Below, one piece after another: positions 1-9,554 of a stretch of DNA of 64,000 nucleotides. The stretch is taken from contig NZ_CP146991.1 of the NCBI RefSeq assembly GCF_001941975.2, forward strand, positions 638,501-702,500. Direction: 5' to 3'. This stretch comes from Sporomusa sphaeroides DSM 2875. GTDB taxonomy: Bacteria > Bacillota > Negativicutes > Sporomusales > Sporomusaceae. The position numbers and the translations under genes are program-made. How positions within the stretch are numbered: position 1 is the first letter of the stretch; each line of letters begins with the position of its first letter. The notes under the pieces were generated by a model. It was not told the origin of the DNA. It saw nothing but the letters and a program-made list of their open reading frames with translations, and did not search any database.

Positions 1-388
1 TAATATCGGCGTAATAGGCAAACGGCTTGTCCGGATGCAACCCGCTGACAATATGCAGTTCGGTCATTTCCGGAGCATCGGCGACTGCCTGGCGGGCAAT
101 GGCCAGAGCCTGTTCCGGCTCCATTACATAGGCCTGTGACGCATCGGCATCACAGCCAAAGGCGCATAGCTTGCAGCGGGCCTTGCAGACATTGGTGAGA
201 TTAATGTGCCTGTTGACATTAAAATATACCTTATTGCCGGATTTGCGCTGTTTTACCAAACGAGCCAGCGCGCCGATCCGCAGTAACTCATTGCTGTTTA
301 ACAGCAATAAGCCGTCGTCGCGCGTCAGCCGTTCTCCACCGGCCAGCTTCTGTTCAATGGATAGCAATTGATCTTCCAAGTAGCTCAT
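1..388 (-). CDS. mqnE: Aminofutalosine synthase MqnE-like radical SAM protein, 5' part
   Basis: About 129 N-terminal residues are visible; the rest lies left of the window. The radical SAM cluster motif CxxxCxxC appears as CKARCKLCAF near residue 66, after a NVNRHINLTNVC stretch, and is followed by ELHIVSGLHPDKPF. That pattern fits MqnE, which joins a radical of SAM to a chorismate-derived enol ether in the futalosine route to menaquinone. CofH and other radical SAM homologues are the alternative. The start is uncertain: AGGAG directly abuts the ATG at 388, so the in-frame TTG nine bases downstream of it may be the real start. The gene is divergent from the flagellar run. Confidence 0.72.
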   Translation of the reverse strand, partial: MSYLEDQLLSIEQKLAGGERLTRDDGLLLLNSNELLRIGALARLVKQRKSGNKVYFNVNRHINLTNVCKARCKLCAFGCDADASQAYVMEPEQALAIARQAVADAPEMTELHIVSGLHPDKPFAYYADI

Positions 389-709
389 CTCCTGATTCTG
401 CTTCAGGTACAATATCCTGACAAATTTCCGAATTTTGAAAAATACCTATACCTCTTCTGTGATGGAGTGGCGGATTCCTGCCATTACAGAATTTTTTCTA
501 AGTTGCAGCAAACTGCAGGTGCCGGCTGGCAAGGCGGCGCTTACTTATTTTTCTGCTGGCGGCAAAATCCCACAGTTCCCGACTGTTGGGATTTTGTCGT
601 TATTTGGGGCAACTAATATTTTCTTAATAGATTATCAAACAAATAGTAAACACGCGAATGCGAAACTATTCATGGAGTATATCTCTCTACAATAAGGAGG
701 AATAGCAAC
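389..709. other. Intergenic region between mqnE and flgD, with a symmetric hairpin at 564-595
   Basis: No credible gene is seen. At 564-595 an inverted repeat (AAAATCCCACAGT facing ACTGTTGGGATTTT around a TCCCG loop, one bulged base) has T-runs on both strands, so it could terminate transcription either way and insulate the divergent genes. A possible leftward promoter for mqnE is TTGCTG-N17-TGTAAT around 480-520. No convincing sigma-A or sigma-28 promoter was found for flgD. Confidence 0.4.
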
Positions 710-1153
710 ATGAGTATTAATTCTGTTTCCGGTTCAACAGCCTATTGGGCAGCCCCTACCTCAACTTCCACCAGCTCAACCGATAATTCCACCTTTGGCG
801 ATTTCCAGTCATTCCTGCAGCTGCTGGCAACCGAATTGCAGTACCAGGACCCGGAAGACCCTGTTGACAGCACGGAATATGTGTCACAAATGGCTCAGTT
901 TACTTCATTAAATCAATTGCAGACCATTTCTAACAGTGTGGACGCCGCTCAGGCATATGATCTGATTGGCAAAACCGTCACTTATACGGCGCTCAATGCT
1001 TCCGGCAATACTGTCAGCACTACCGGCAAGGTGGACTCGGTAACTATCAGCGGCGGGACGCCGTATTTGAATATCGGCGGCACGAAGGTTGCGATTAGCG
1101 CGGTTACCGAAGTCGCAGCCGGCGGCAGCACCGACAGCACGGCCGAGGTGTAA
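710..1153 (+). CDS. flgD: Flagellar hook capping protein FlgD
   Basis: FlgD is the temporary scaffold at the hook tip that lets FlgE subunits assemble outside the cell. The 147-residue protein has the conserved N-terminal region with FLQLLATELQYQDPEDP near residue 35 followed by MAQFTSLNQL, the standard FlgD signature. It is shorter than the enterobacterial protein (about 230 aa): only a small C-terminal part remains after the conserved region, as is common in Firmicutes. An AAGGAGG site lies eight bases before the ATG. It heads the run flgD-flgE-flgK-flgK2-flgL-fliD; the window shows no other hook-basal-body genes upstream. Confidence 0.93.
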   Translation: MSINSVSGSTAYWAAPTSTSTSSTDNSTFGDFQSFLQLLATELQYQDPEDPVDSTEYVSQMAQFTSLNQLQTISNSVDAAQAYDLIGKTVTYTALNASGNTVSTTGKVDSVTISGGTPYLNIGGTKVAISAVTEVAAGGSTDSTAEV

Positions 1154-1258
1154 GACCTGTTTTCACAGGTATGAAAAAGTCAGCTGGACTCTGGGAAGAG
1201 GGGCTGGCGCCTATTTCTGAACGACTGAGGAAATAGCAATTTAGGAGGAAAACCTGCA

Positions 1259-2968
1259 ATGATGACTTCTATTTATTCCGGTGTCTCCGGCCTTAAAGCC
1301 CAACAAACCAAGCTAAATGTAATCGGTAATAATATTGCCAATGTCAATACCGCCGGCTACAAAGCGCAAACCGTGAGTTTTGCCGATCTGTTAAGTCAGA
1401 CACTCAGTGGCGCCACAGCGGCTAATACGACAACCAGCCAAGGCGGTACCAATGCCAAACAGGTTGGTACCGGGGTGGGTGTGGCGGCTACCACCACGAT
1501 CACTACTGTCGGCAGCACCCAGTCCACAGGTAATGCCAATGATGTATCCATCAGTGGTAACGGTTACTTTATTGTGCAGGGGGGCGGCAGCAGCAACTAT
1601 CAGTTTACCAGGGCGGGCAACTTTGGCGTGGATGCTGCCGGCAACTTAACGGTAAACGGTTATAATATCTGCGGCTGGTCGGATTTTACCATCGCGGCCG
1701 ACGGCTCCTATGTGTTTAATACCGACAAAGCGGTATCACCTTTGAATCTATTTTCTAACGGCAAGCAGGTACTGGCCGCCTCGGCCACGACAAAATCGAC
1801 CTTAACCGGTGCTATCGATGCCTCGGCCGAAGCCCAGGGAGTGACTCCTGCGACGGCGGCAACACTGGGCAGTGCGGACAATGCGACGGCTAACGCCACC
1901 GGTTTTACCTCAGTCAGTGATGATTTGAGTTCCCTGGCAGGAACGACAATTACCGTTAACGGTACTGCCGTTACGATTAATAGTGGTGATACCATTCAGA
2001 CGGTTCTTGACAGCCTGAATGCCATTAGCGGTGTAACGGCAAGCTTTGCCACCGGCGACGGCACAAACGGCTACATCCAGTTAAGCACAAGTGCTGCCGG
2101 CAGTACGGCTGCACTCACGGTGAGCGGTGATAATTCAGTATTAACAGGCCTGCTGGGCGCAACCACCGGCGCCGATACCACACTTACCGCCACCGGCACT
2201 GATGCCGTTAATCCTACCGGTCTGATTGATACCTCTAATCTGGAGGCAGACGGAACCACAACCCTGACGGTGTATGATTCGCTGGGCAACGCTTACAATG
2301 TTCAGGTAAGTTTATATAAAAGCTATGTTGACAGTTCTGATCCTGACAATCCGGTAACTTACTGGCAGTGGGAGGCTGATACCGCGGACAGCAATTTGTC
2401 TGTTAACGGCAGCGGTTTGCTGGCTTTTGATAAAAACGGCAAGATCATCACAACCAACGATGCCTATGATGCTACGCCGTCCATTACGCTGACCCCAACC
2501 AACTCCAATGCCAGTGCGGCTGCTTTTTCGGTTGCGCTGGATATGACCCAGGTGAGCACATCTGCCAATACTGCCAGCCTGACCAATACTTCGGACGGCT
2601 ACCCGGCCGGGACGCTTGACGATTTCAGCATCGGCTCAGACGGGGTAATCACCGGAGTTTACAGTAACGGTTATACCCAGCCGCTGGGGATTATTGCCCT
2701 GGCCAACTTCACCAATCCGGCAGGTCTCTTAAAAATCGGCGATAACCTGTACACCACTACCGTAAACTCAGGCGCATTCACCGGCGGTGTTATCGCCGGC
2801 AGCTCGGGTACCGGCAGTTTGAGCGCCGGTACGCTGGAAATGTCCAATGTGGATTTGTCCGAACAATTTGCTGAAATGATGATTACCCAACGTGCCTATC
2901 AGGCCAACAGTAAGATTATTTCTGCGTCTGACGAATGCCTCCAGGCCGTCATTAATATGGTGCGATAA
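1259..2968 (+). CDS. flgE: Flagellar hook protein FlgE
   Basis: This is the structural subunit of the hook, the universal joint between basal body and filament. The 569-residue protein begins with the axial N-terminal motif (SIYSGVSGLKAQQ, then NVIGNNIANVNTAGYKAQ) and ends with the matching C-terminal coiled-coil segment (SEQFAEMMITQRAYQANSK). Between them is a long variable region rich in Thr, Ser and Ala, including a flagellin hook IN-like segment around residues 220-300. It is longer than the 400-residue enterobacterial FlgE. The TAGGAGG site lies eight bases before the start; a second ATG immediately follows. A small hairpin (ACCTGT/ACAGGT) sits just after flgD. Confidence 0.92.
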   Translation: MMTSIYSGVSGLKAQQTKLNVIGNNIANVNTAGYKAQTVSFADLLSQTLSGATAANTTTSQGGTNAKQVGTGVGVAATTTITTVGSTQSTGNANDVSISGNGYFIVQGGGSSNYQFTRAGNFGVDAAGNLTVNGYNICGWSDFTIAADGSYVFNTDKAVSPLNLFSNGKQVLAASATTKSTLTGAIDASAEAQGVTPATAATLGSADNATANATGFTSVSDDLSSLAGTTITVNGTAVTINSGDTIQTVLDSLNAISGVTASFATGDGTNGYIQLSTSAAGSTAALTVSGDNSVLTGLLGATTGADTTLTATGTDAVNPTGLIDTSNLEADGTTTLTVYDSLGNAYNVQVSLYKSYVDSSDPDNPVTYWQWEADTADSNLSVNGSGLLAFDKNGKIITTNDAYDATPSITLTPTNSNASAAAFSVALDMTQVSTSANTASLTNTSDGYPAGTLDDFSIGSDGVITGVYSNGYTQPLGIIALANFTNPAGLLKIGDNLYTTTVNSGAFTGGVIAGSSGTGSLSAGTLEMSNVDLSEQFAEMMITQRAYQANSKIISASDECLQAVINMVR

Positions 2969-2996
2969 TTTGCCTTAGTTAGGAGAGAATGCGATT

Positions 2997-4499
2997 ATGG
3001 GCTCAACTTTCGGCGGCTACAGTATAGCGTATTCCGGGATGTATGCCAATCAAAGCGCCTTGACGGTGACAAGCCAGAATTTGTCCAATGTCAATACCAG
3101 CGGCTATTCCCGCCAGCAAATCAACAGTGCAGAAAAGATAGTTCCCATCTCCAGCCAGACATCAATAGGGGCGGGAGTTGCTGTTGTCGAAGTTTGCCGG
3201 GCGCGTAATCAATTGCTGGACAGCACCTATCATGACAAAAATGCCTCAGCCTCCTATTGGAGCACCAAAAGCGGCATGCTTACTTATGCGCAGGAAATTC
3301 TTGACGAGTTTTCGGCAACTGACGGCTCAGGCAGCGATGGTTTGCAGCAAACCATTCAGAACTTTTTCGACAGCTGGGAAGAATTAGCGGGAGATGCCGG
3401 CAATATCGCCAATCGTCAGGCGGTGGTCGAGTACGCCGCTACCTTGCTGGATACGCTGAGTTCCATTGATGAGCAACTGGCTGCGCTGCAACAGGATGCC
3501 TGCAATTCGGCTGCAGATATTGTGGACGATATCAATAGTATTGCCAACCAGGTGGCGGCACTCAACCTGCAAATTGTCAGGGCCGAAGCCGCCGATGCCG
3601 AGGCCAGTGATTTGCGGGACCAGCGGGATTATTTATTGGATCAATTATCCGATTATGTAAATTTTAGCACACAAGAACAGGCCAATGGCTCGGTTACTGT
3701 CTTTATTGGCGGCGTGGCTTTGGTAAGCCTTAATAAAAGCTATGAACTGAGTCTGGCGGGAGACGGATCGACGGCCGACCCGCTCGTAGTGCGCTGGGCA
3801 GACACGGGCACCAGAGCCAGTATTACCAACGGTACTTTAAAGGCTTGTCTGGAAGATGCCGATCAAACAGGGATTGGGGCGATTGACCCGGAGTTGATCC
3901 TGGATACGGATCAGGACGGCAAGGTTTATACTTATACGGCCAGCGCTACCAGTTCTCTTAGTAATCTGCGGCAGGGCTTGAATACTCTCATCACCACCCT
4001 GGCGGTTAAACTCAACTCCCTGCACAGTGCCGGCACAGGCTTAGATGGCAGTACCGGCACCGATTTCTTTGTCGCTATTGATTCGAGTCAGCCTTTAAGC
4101 AGCACCAACATCCAGGTAAATCCCGCTATTGTCAGCGATCTTAACAAGCTGGCGGCCGGCGCCAGCGGGGCTGCGGGTGATAACACGGTGGCGGCGGCCA
4201 TCTGTGACTTAAGCAGTGCCGGCATCTATACCTTTGACGGTTTGTCCCAGGACGGCACTGCTTTTTATCAATCACTAATTTCCTGGTTGTCGACAGCAGG
4301 CAGTGATGCTTCGGATTACTACGATACCCAGTCAGCTTTGGCTACACAGGTTGATAATCAGCGGCAGTCCATTTCAACGGTATCCTTGGACGAAGAAATG
4401 TCAAATATGATTACCTTTCAAAATGCTTACGCCGCATCAGCCCGGGTTTTGAGCGTGATGGACGGTCTGCTTGCCGATCTAATTGCTGAACTAGGTTAA
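2997..4499 (+). CDS. flgK: Flagellar hook-associated protein FlgK (first copy)
   Basis: FlgK (HAP1) forms the hook-filament junction with FlgL. The 500-residue protein has the N-terminal axial motif (TVTSQNLSNVNTSGYSRQQ near residue 23), a coiled region around residues 90-200 with RDQRDYLLDQLS, and the C-terminal axial motif SLDEEMSNMITFQNAYAASARV. The length fits the family. It is directly followed, 37 bases later, by a second full-length FlgK homologue that shares the same ends but has a different middle, so this locus carries a tandem duplication. The upstream TAGGAG site fits the ATG at 2997. Confidence 0.9.
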   Translation: MGSTFGGYSIAYSGMYANQSALTVTSQNLSNVNTSGYSRQQINSAEKIVPISSQTSIGAGVAVVEVCRARNQLLDSTYHDKNASASYWSTKSGMLTYAQEILDEFSATDGSGSDGLQQTIQNFFDSWEELAGDAGNIANRQAVVEYAATLLDTLSSIDEQLAALQQDACNSAADIVDDINSIANQVAALNLQIVRAEAADAEASDLRDQRDYLLDQLSDYVNFSTQEQANGSVTVFIGGVALVSLNKSYELSLAGDGSTADPLVVRWADTGTRASITNGTLKACLEDADQTGIGAIDPELILDTDQDGKVYTYTASATSSLSNLRQGLNTLITTLAVKLNSLHSAGTGLDGSTGTDFFVAIDSSQPLSSTNIQVNPAIVSDLNKLAAGASGAAGDNTVAAAICDLSSAGIYTFDGLSQDGTAFYQSLISWLSTAGSDASDYYDTQSALATQVDNQRQSISTVSLDEEMSNMITFQNAYAASARVLSVMDGLLADLIAELG

Positions 4500-4536
4500 A
4501 CCTTAGCCGCTTATTTTAAAAAAAAGGGGGGATTAG

Positions 4537-6081
4537 ATGAATTCGACATGGACCGGGCTTAGCATTTCTTCCCGCGGACTATATGCCAGCAGCGCCGCTT
4601 TGCTGGTGACAAGCAATAACATCAGTAATGTGAATACCGAAGGATATTCACGTCAGGAGGTAAAACAGGTAGCGGTTACACCTGCCGCTATCTATAACGG
4701 TAAGTATATTATCGGTGCCGGCGCGGAAGTGGAAGCCGTTATGCGTGTCCGGAGTTTCCGGCTGGATCAGAAATACTGGCAGAATAACAGCAGTCTGGGT
4801 GAGATCCAAGCCAAAGCCGACCGGTTGACAGAGGTGGAGACAGCTTTTGGCGAAACCGAGGATATCAGTGCTTTTACCACGGCCATTAACAATTTTTCTT
4901 CTGCCTTAGAAGATTTATCCACCGATCCCAGCGGTTCTTCCAGCAGAGTAGCTTTGCAGCAAGCAGGCGTGGAGCTCTGTGAGTATCTCAATAGTACGTC
5001 CGCGACTTTAACTCAGCTGCGGGAAGATAGCAATAGTGAAGTGAAGATCACGGTTGAACAGATTAATTCTTATGCCAAGCAGATTGCCGCCCTGAATGAA
5101 CAAATCCGGGTGTCTGCCGCCGGTGGTGCTTCAGCCAACGACCTGGAGGATCAGCGTACCCTGCTGATTGACAAGCTTTCCGGACTGGTTGATGTGAATG
5201 TAACACAAACAGCCGTGGGTAAGCTGGCTGACGGCAGTGATGATATGGTGCTGTCCATCACTGTCAATGGCGAAACGCTGGTCAATAATGGTATGGCGCG
5301 AAATCTGGAATGCTATGAAATTACCGATGGCAGCAATCAGGACGGCATGTACGGCATCCGCTGGCAGGACACCGGCACTTCCTTTACCCCGGACAGCGGC
5401 GAGCTGAAGGCGTATCTTGACCTGCGGGACGGTACCGGCGAGGGTTCGGCCTATAAGGGTATCCCGTATTATATCAATCAACTGAATCAATTTGCTCAGA
5501 CACTGGCTAAGGCCTTTAACGAAGGTATTTTTGCCGACGGCACTTCCTATTATTCCGGTCATGCCGGCGGGGTGGGGCTGGATGGCTCGACAGGTACCCG
5601 CTTCTTTTCCTATGATGGTCTGTCAACTGCCGACCTGTTGGCCGGCGGTACCGATACAACCGGCATTTATGCCAATATCACGGCCGCCAATATTTCGCTG
5701 TCGGCCGAGGTGCTGGCCGATGTCGATACCATTGCCGCCGCTTCTGCTGCCGGCGGTGCGGAAAATAGCGAAAACCTCAGGGATTTGATTGATTTGCTGG
5801 CAGACAGCAAAATGTTCAACACCGGCACACCGTTGGAATTTATGAACTCAATTATTGCCACCGTGGGTACCGGTAGTGAATATATGCAGACAATGGCCAG
5901 CAAGCAAAGCTCGCTTGTCAACACTATTGATACACGCCGCGCGTCAATATCCGGCGTTTCTACCAATGAAGAAACCGCTAATCTGACAAAATATCAGGAA
6001 GCCTATAATGCATCGGCGATCATGGTATCCACCTGGAGTGAAATCTATGCCACAACCATTAATATGGTCTCATCTGACTAG
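4537..6081 (+). CDS. flgK: Second FlgK-type hook-associated protein
   Basis: This 514-residue paralogue has the FlgK N-terminal motif (LVTSNNISNVNTEGYSRQEV), a central coiled region with LEDQRTLLIDKLSGLV, and a C-terminal motif STNEETANLTKYQEAYNASA. The terminal D0/D1 regions resemble those of the preceding gene; the middle is clearly diverged. It may build a distinct junction ring, replace the first copy under some conditions, or be a partner in a two-protein junction; the sequence does not decide. It has its own AGGGGGG ribosome binding site and is followed 14 bases later by flgL. Family membership is clear, the need for two copies is not. Confidence 0.88.
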   Translation: MNSTWTGLSISSRGLYASSAALLVTSNNISNVNTEGYSRQEVKQVAVTPAAIYNGKYIIGAGAEVEAVMRVRSFRLDQKYWQNNSSLGEIQAKADRLTEVETAFGETEDISAFTTAINNFSSALEDLSTDPSGSSSRVALQQAGVELCEYLNSTSATLTQLREDSNSEVKITVEQINSYAKQIAALNEQIRVSAAGGASANDLEDQRTLLIDKLSGLVDVNVTQTAVGKLADGSDDMVLSITVNGETLVNNGMARNLECYEITDGSNQDGMYGIRWQDTGTSFTPDSGELKAYLDLRDGTGEGSAYKGIPYYINQLNQFAQTLAKAFNEGIFADGTSYYSGHAGGVGLDGSTGTRFFSYDGLSTADLLAGGTDTTGIYANITAANISLSAEVLADVDTIAAASAAGGAENSENLRDLIDLLADSKMFNTGTPLEFMNSIIATVGTGSEYMQTMASKQSSLVNTIDTRRASISGVSTNEETANLTKYQEAYNASAIMVSTWSEIYATTINMVSSD

Positions 6082-6095
6082 GCAGGAGGGATAGT

Positions 6096-7154
6096 ATGCG
6101 TGTTACCAACAATATGATGGTGGCCAACACTGTCTGGAATATCAATAAGAACATGGAGCGGCTGAATAAAGCCTCGCAGGTATCGTCAACGCAATCTAAG
6201 ATTCAACTGCCGTCCGATGATCCCATTATTGCTACGCGGGCTATCAAATACCGCAGCTATGTTGCTAATGTTGAGCAATACCAGAAAAACGTCGAGAGTG
6301 CCGTATCCTGGCAGGAGGTAACTAACTCCGCGCTGGATGGTCTGACAGATGTGGTACAGCGGTTGCAGGAGTTGGTTACCCAGGCCTCCAGCGATGTATT
6401 AAACGACAGTAATTTGGCAGATATCAAGAGTGAAGTGCTGCAATTGCAGCAAACAGCCATAGACTATCTCAATACCTCGTACGCCGGGCGTTATGTATTT
6501 GCCGGTTATGACACCGATGAGCCCCCGTACTCGCTGGAAACGGTTACTATCGGCAGTACTGAGGTCAGTATGGTAAATTTCAAAGGAAATACGCTTACTG
6601 CCACGGTCGACGCTTCAGTGGATGATGCCGATATTACCGATTATTACACTAATAATGCAGCCTATACAGATACCGGCAGCGATCAGAAAATCTTTTATAA
6701 TGTAGGGTTTGGTACAAGTCTGGCAGTGAATGTGGAGGGGCAGGATGTAACAGGCAGCGGTGCCGGCAATTTGTTTGACACCATCAGTAAAATTCTAATC
6801 GGTTTGGATGGCGGTGACAGCTATAAAACCGCTGCGACCGATCCGGCGACAGGTGCTGTTACCATCGCAACCACCGGATTTGCCATGGATGATTTTCTTA
6901 CCGATTTATCAGGGAATTTGAATACCATCCTCACGGCACAAACTGATTTGGGAGCCAGGATGAAGTATGCCGAAATGGCACAGTCGCGCCTTGCTTCCAA
7001 TTTGGAAACCTACACTGCACTGATGAGCAATAACGAGGATGCCGATATCGCGCTGGCTTCAACCGATCTGACTACCGCCCAGTCGGTGTATAATGCGTCG
7101 CTGTCGGTCGGCTCCATTGTCATGAGTAAATCGCTGGTGGATTTTCTGAGATAA
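6096..7154 (+). CDS. flgL: Flagellar hook-associated protein FlgL
   Basis: FlgL (HAP3) is the junction protein between FlgK and the flagellin filament. The 352-residue protein has the flagellin-like N-terminus (MRVTNNMMVANTVWNINKN, then LNKASQVSSTQSKIQLPSDDP) and a flagellin-like C-terminal helix (LASTDLTTAQSVYNASLSVG near residue 320). A YAGRYVFAGYDTDEPPY segment near residue 130 is typical of FlgL. The length is usual for the family. Its GCAGGAGGG site precedes the ATG and it sits between flgK2 and fliD, the common Firmicutes order. Confidence 0.92.
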   Translation: MRVTNNMMVANTVWNINKNMERLNKASQVSSTQSKIQLPSDDPIIATRAIKYRSYVANVEQYQKNVESAVSWQEVTNSALDGLTDVVQRLQELVTQASSDVLNDSNLADIKSEVLQLQQTAIDYLNTSYAGRYVFAGYDTDEPPYSLETVTIGSTEVSMVNFKGNTLTATVDASVDDADITDYYTNNAAYTDTGSDQKIFYNVGFGTSLAVNVEGQDVTGSGAGNLFDTISKILIGLDGGDSYKTAATDPATGAVTIATTGFAMDDFLTDLSGNLNTILTAQTDLGARMKYAEMAQSRLASNLETYTALMSNNEDADIALASTDLTTAQSVYNASLSVGSIVMSKSLVDFLR

Positions 7155-7181
7155 TCTAAAGAAATAGAGGAGGTGGTATAG

Positions 7182-9077
7182 ATGGCAAGTTCAAGCGGCA
7201 GCGTCACGGCTACCACTGTCAATGGCACGAGCCGGATTACCGGTTTGTCCTCAGGTATTGATGTTGACTCCATTGTGGAGCAGCTGATGGCAGCCAATAA
7301 AAGCAAATTGAACCGGCTGAAGCAAAAGGAGCAGCTGGCCACATGGCGGCAAGAGTCTTACCGGGAGATTATCAGCAATATTCAACAGTTTCAGAGTAAG
7401 TATTTTGATCTTACCTCTTCCAGCAGTATTATCAGCAAAAAAACTTTCCAGGCTTTTGCTGTTACCAGCAGCAGTGCGGCGGTTACTGCATCCTCTACCG
7501 GCAGCGCCGCTGCCGGCACACACAGCGTATCTGTCAGTCAACTGGCCACCGCGGCCAGTATGACAACAAGCGGCAGGTTCTCCGGCGATATTACGGGAAC
7601 GTCGGCTGCCGATTATACGGCAGCCGCAGGCAAAAGCTTTGCGATTACTCTTGACGGTACCAAATATACTGTTACTTTGGACTCAGATAGTACTGATATT
7701 GCCGATGTGCAGGCGGCCGTTGATGCTGCTGTCGGGACAGGCAAGGTAACTGTTACGGAAGATGGCGGCTATCTGACAATGGCGGCAGTTGAGGGCAGCG
7801 GTGTGCAGAAGCTTACGCTCAGCGCGCCGGCGACCGGCGCAAGTGCTTTAGGTTCACTGGGACTTACGGCCGGGCAATCTAACCGGATCAGTACTGCTTT
7901 GACGCTGGCAGAATTGGCAGAAAGTATGGCCACGGCATTTACGTTTGATGATGATCAGGTAGAATTTTCCATCAATGGTGTCAGCTTTTCTTTTGACAAA
8001 GATACCACGCTTTCCAGTATGATCAGCACCATCAATCAAAGTGATGCCGGTGTCACCATGGCCTATAATGAGCTTACCGATCAATTGACCCTGACAGCCA
8101 ACTCGACAGGTGCAGGCAATATGCTAAACGTGTCTGAGAACGGCAGCACCTTCCTGGCGGCGGCACTGGGCACAACGACGGCAGGGACTGACGCCAGGCT
8201 GACCATTGACGGTGTCAGTCTGACCCGCAGTTCCAATACCGTGACGGTTGAGGGTGTTACCTATACGCTAAATCAGGTTACCAGTGGTTCCGATACTGCC
8301 ACAGTCACCTTAACGCAGGATGTTGACGCCATTTACAACAATATTTCCAGCTTTGTTACCGCCTATAATGAGTTAATTGCCACAATTAATACTGCGCTGT
8401 CTGAGAAATATGATTCCGATTATCCGCCGCTGACAGAAGACCAGGAAGCCGAAATGTCGGAAAGCGAGATTGAGAAATGGAATACCAAGGCTAAAACCGG
8501 GCTGCTGGCCAGTGATTCCACCTTAAAATCCATGCTGACAAGCATCCGTTCGGCACTCATGAGTTCGGTAGCTGATTTGAATCTAAGCCGCATTGGCATT
8601 ACTACCGGCACTTATGACGAACAGGGAAAGCTGTATATTAACGAAGATACGCTGAAAGAGGCCATCCAAAGCGAGCCGGAGGCTATTGCCAATCTGTTTG
8701 CCCAGTCATCCACCACACATTCCGGCACAAGTACCGTCCGCTCACTCAATGCCGGTCAGCGGTCGGTGCGGTATAGTGAAGAGGGGCTTGGCTACCGGAT
8801 TTATGATATCTTGTCAGACTATGTTTCCACCCTGCGGGATAGCTCCGGTAACAAAGGCAAGCTGCTGGAAAAGGCCGGGATTGAAAATGATACCACCGAG
8901 AGTGACAACAGCCTGAGCGATCAGCTGACAGAACTGAAAAAACGAATTGAAAAAGAAGAGGATCGCCTCGAAGCGTTGTCAGAACGTCTTTATTCCCAAT
9001 ACACAAGCCTGGAGACCTATATTAGCACCATGAATTCCCAGTTGTCGGCACTGGCATCCTATGTGTCGGATTCCTAA
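7182..9077 (+). CDS. fliD: Flagellar filament capping protein FliD
   Basis: FliD (HAP2) caps the filament and folds incoming flagellin at the tip. The 631-residue protein carries the N-terminal FliD domain (ITGLSSGIDVDSIVEQLMAA near residue 15, then KLNRLKQKEQLATWRQESY), flagellin hook IN-like repeats in the middle (for example FSINGVSFSFDKDTTLSSM), and the C-terminal FliD domain with YNELIATINTALSEKYD, closing with a coiled coil (LTELKKRIEKEEDRLEAL). It is longer than many homologues because of the repeated middle. An AGGAGGTGG site lies before the ATG. The downstream gene begins about 14 bases after its stop. Confidence 0.92.
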   Translation: MASSSGSVTATTVNGTSRITGLSSGIDVDSIVEQLMAANKSKLNRLKQKEQLATWRQESYREIISNIQQFQSKYFDLTSSSSIISKKTFQAFAVTSSSAAVTASSTGSAAAGTHSVSVSQLATAASMTTSGRFSGDITGTSAADYTAAAGKSFAITLDGTKYTVTLDSDSTDIADVQAAVDAAVGTGKVTVTEDGGYLTMAAVEGSGVQKLTLSAPATGASALGSLGLTAGQSNRISTALTLAELAESMATAFTFDDDQVEFSINGVSFSFDKDTTLSSMISTINQSDAGVTMAYNELTDQLTLTANSTGAGNMLNVSENGSTFLAAALGTTTAGTDARLTIDGVSLTRSSNTVTVEGVTYTLNQVTSGSDTATVTLTQDVDAIYNNISSFVTAYNELIATINTALSEKYDSDYPPLTEDQEAEMSESEIEKWNTKAKTGLLASDSTLKSMLTSIRSALMSSVADLNLSRIGITTGTYDEQGKLYINEDTLKEAIQSEPEAIANLFAQSSTTHSGTSTVRSLNAGQRSVRYSEEGLGYRIYDILSDYVSTLRDSSGNKGKLLEKAGIENDTTESDNSLSDQLTELKKRIEKEEDRLEALSERLYSQYTSLETYISTMNSQLSALASYVSDS

Positions 9078-9090
9078 GGAGTTGGACAAA

Positions 9091-9507
9091 GTGAAGTCAT
9101 TAGACGCTGAGCGGCATTTGGCCCGGAAGTTGGAACTTCTGGGCCAAATGACTGCCAATACAGAAAAGCTGCAGCGTTTTATCCCCAAACGCAATATGCT
9201 GGGACTGAAGCGGGTGCTGCAGGAAATGGGCAGGCTGATTGAGGAACTGTCGGCCATCAATATCCTGCTGGCAAGCCAGGTCAATGGCTGGCAGCAGCCT
9301 GCCGGATTCCAGGCTGTTGCCAAAGACCTGGCGTTACAGCAAACCGCCCTGGTAACTGCCTATCGGCAGACCTTGCAGGCTGCGGCCGCCGAACAGCAGC
9401 AGATTGCCGGTGAATTGCGCGAACTCCGGGCAGCGCAGCGCCTGCAAACCGGCTATACCGGCTCCTGGGCGCCGCATCCGGGGGGACGGCTAAGCGTCAA
9501 GGGCTGA
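9091..9507 (+). CDS. Small helical protein after fliD, probable FliT/FlgN-type flagellar chaperone
   Basis: This small, predicted all-helical protein (about 138 aa from GTG at 9091) has heptad-like stretches such as LKRVLQEMGRLIEELSAI and a final QQQIAGELRELRAAQ helix. Position directly after fliD and the helical composition suggest an export chaperone of the FliT or FlgN kind, which holds FliD or FlgK/FlgL before secretion. No diagnostic motif was recognised, so this is inference. The start was chosen because AAGGAG at 9076-9081 is nine bases from GTG 9091, while the more upstream in-frame codons lack such spacing. The AAGGAG overlaps the fliD stop, so translation may be coupled. Confidence 0.6.
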   Translation: MKSLDAERHLARKLELLGQMTANTEKLQRFIPKRNMLGLKRVLQEMGRLIEELSAINILLASQVNGWQQPAGFQAVAKDLALQQTALVTAYRQTLQAAAAEQQQIAGELRELRAAQRLQTGYTGSWAPHPGGRLSVKG

Positions 9508-9509
9508 AG

Positions 9510-9550
9510 CAATAATAACCCCCTCCCGGTGAAGGAGGGGGTTATTATTG
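9510..9550. terminator. Bidirectional intrinsic terminator between the chaperone-like gene and flagellin
   Basis: An inverted repeat with a stem AATAATAACCCCCTCC facing GGAGGGGGTTATTATT and a short CGGTGAA-type loop lies between the two convergent genes. The A- and T-rich ends supply U-tracts on either strand, so it can serve both. Confidence 0.85.
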
Positions 9551-9554
9551 CTTA

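Noticed and set aside
5131-5562. Leftward frame opposite flgK2
   Set aside because: No start signal or family resemblance; coding on the other strand is conserved.
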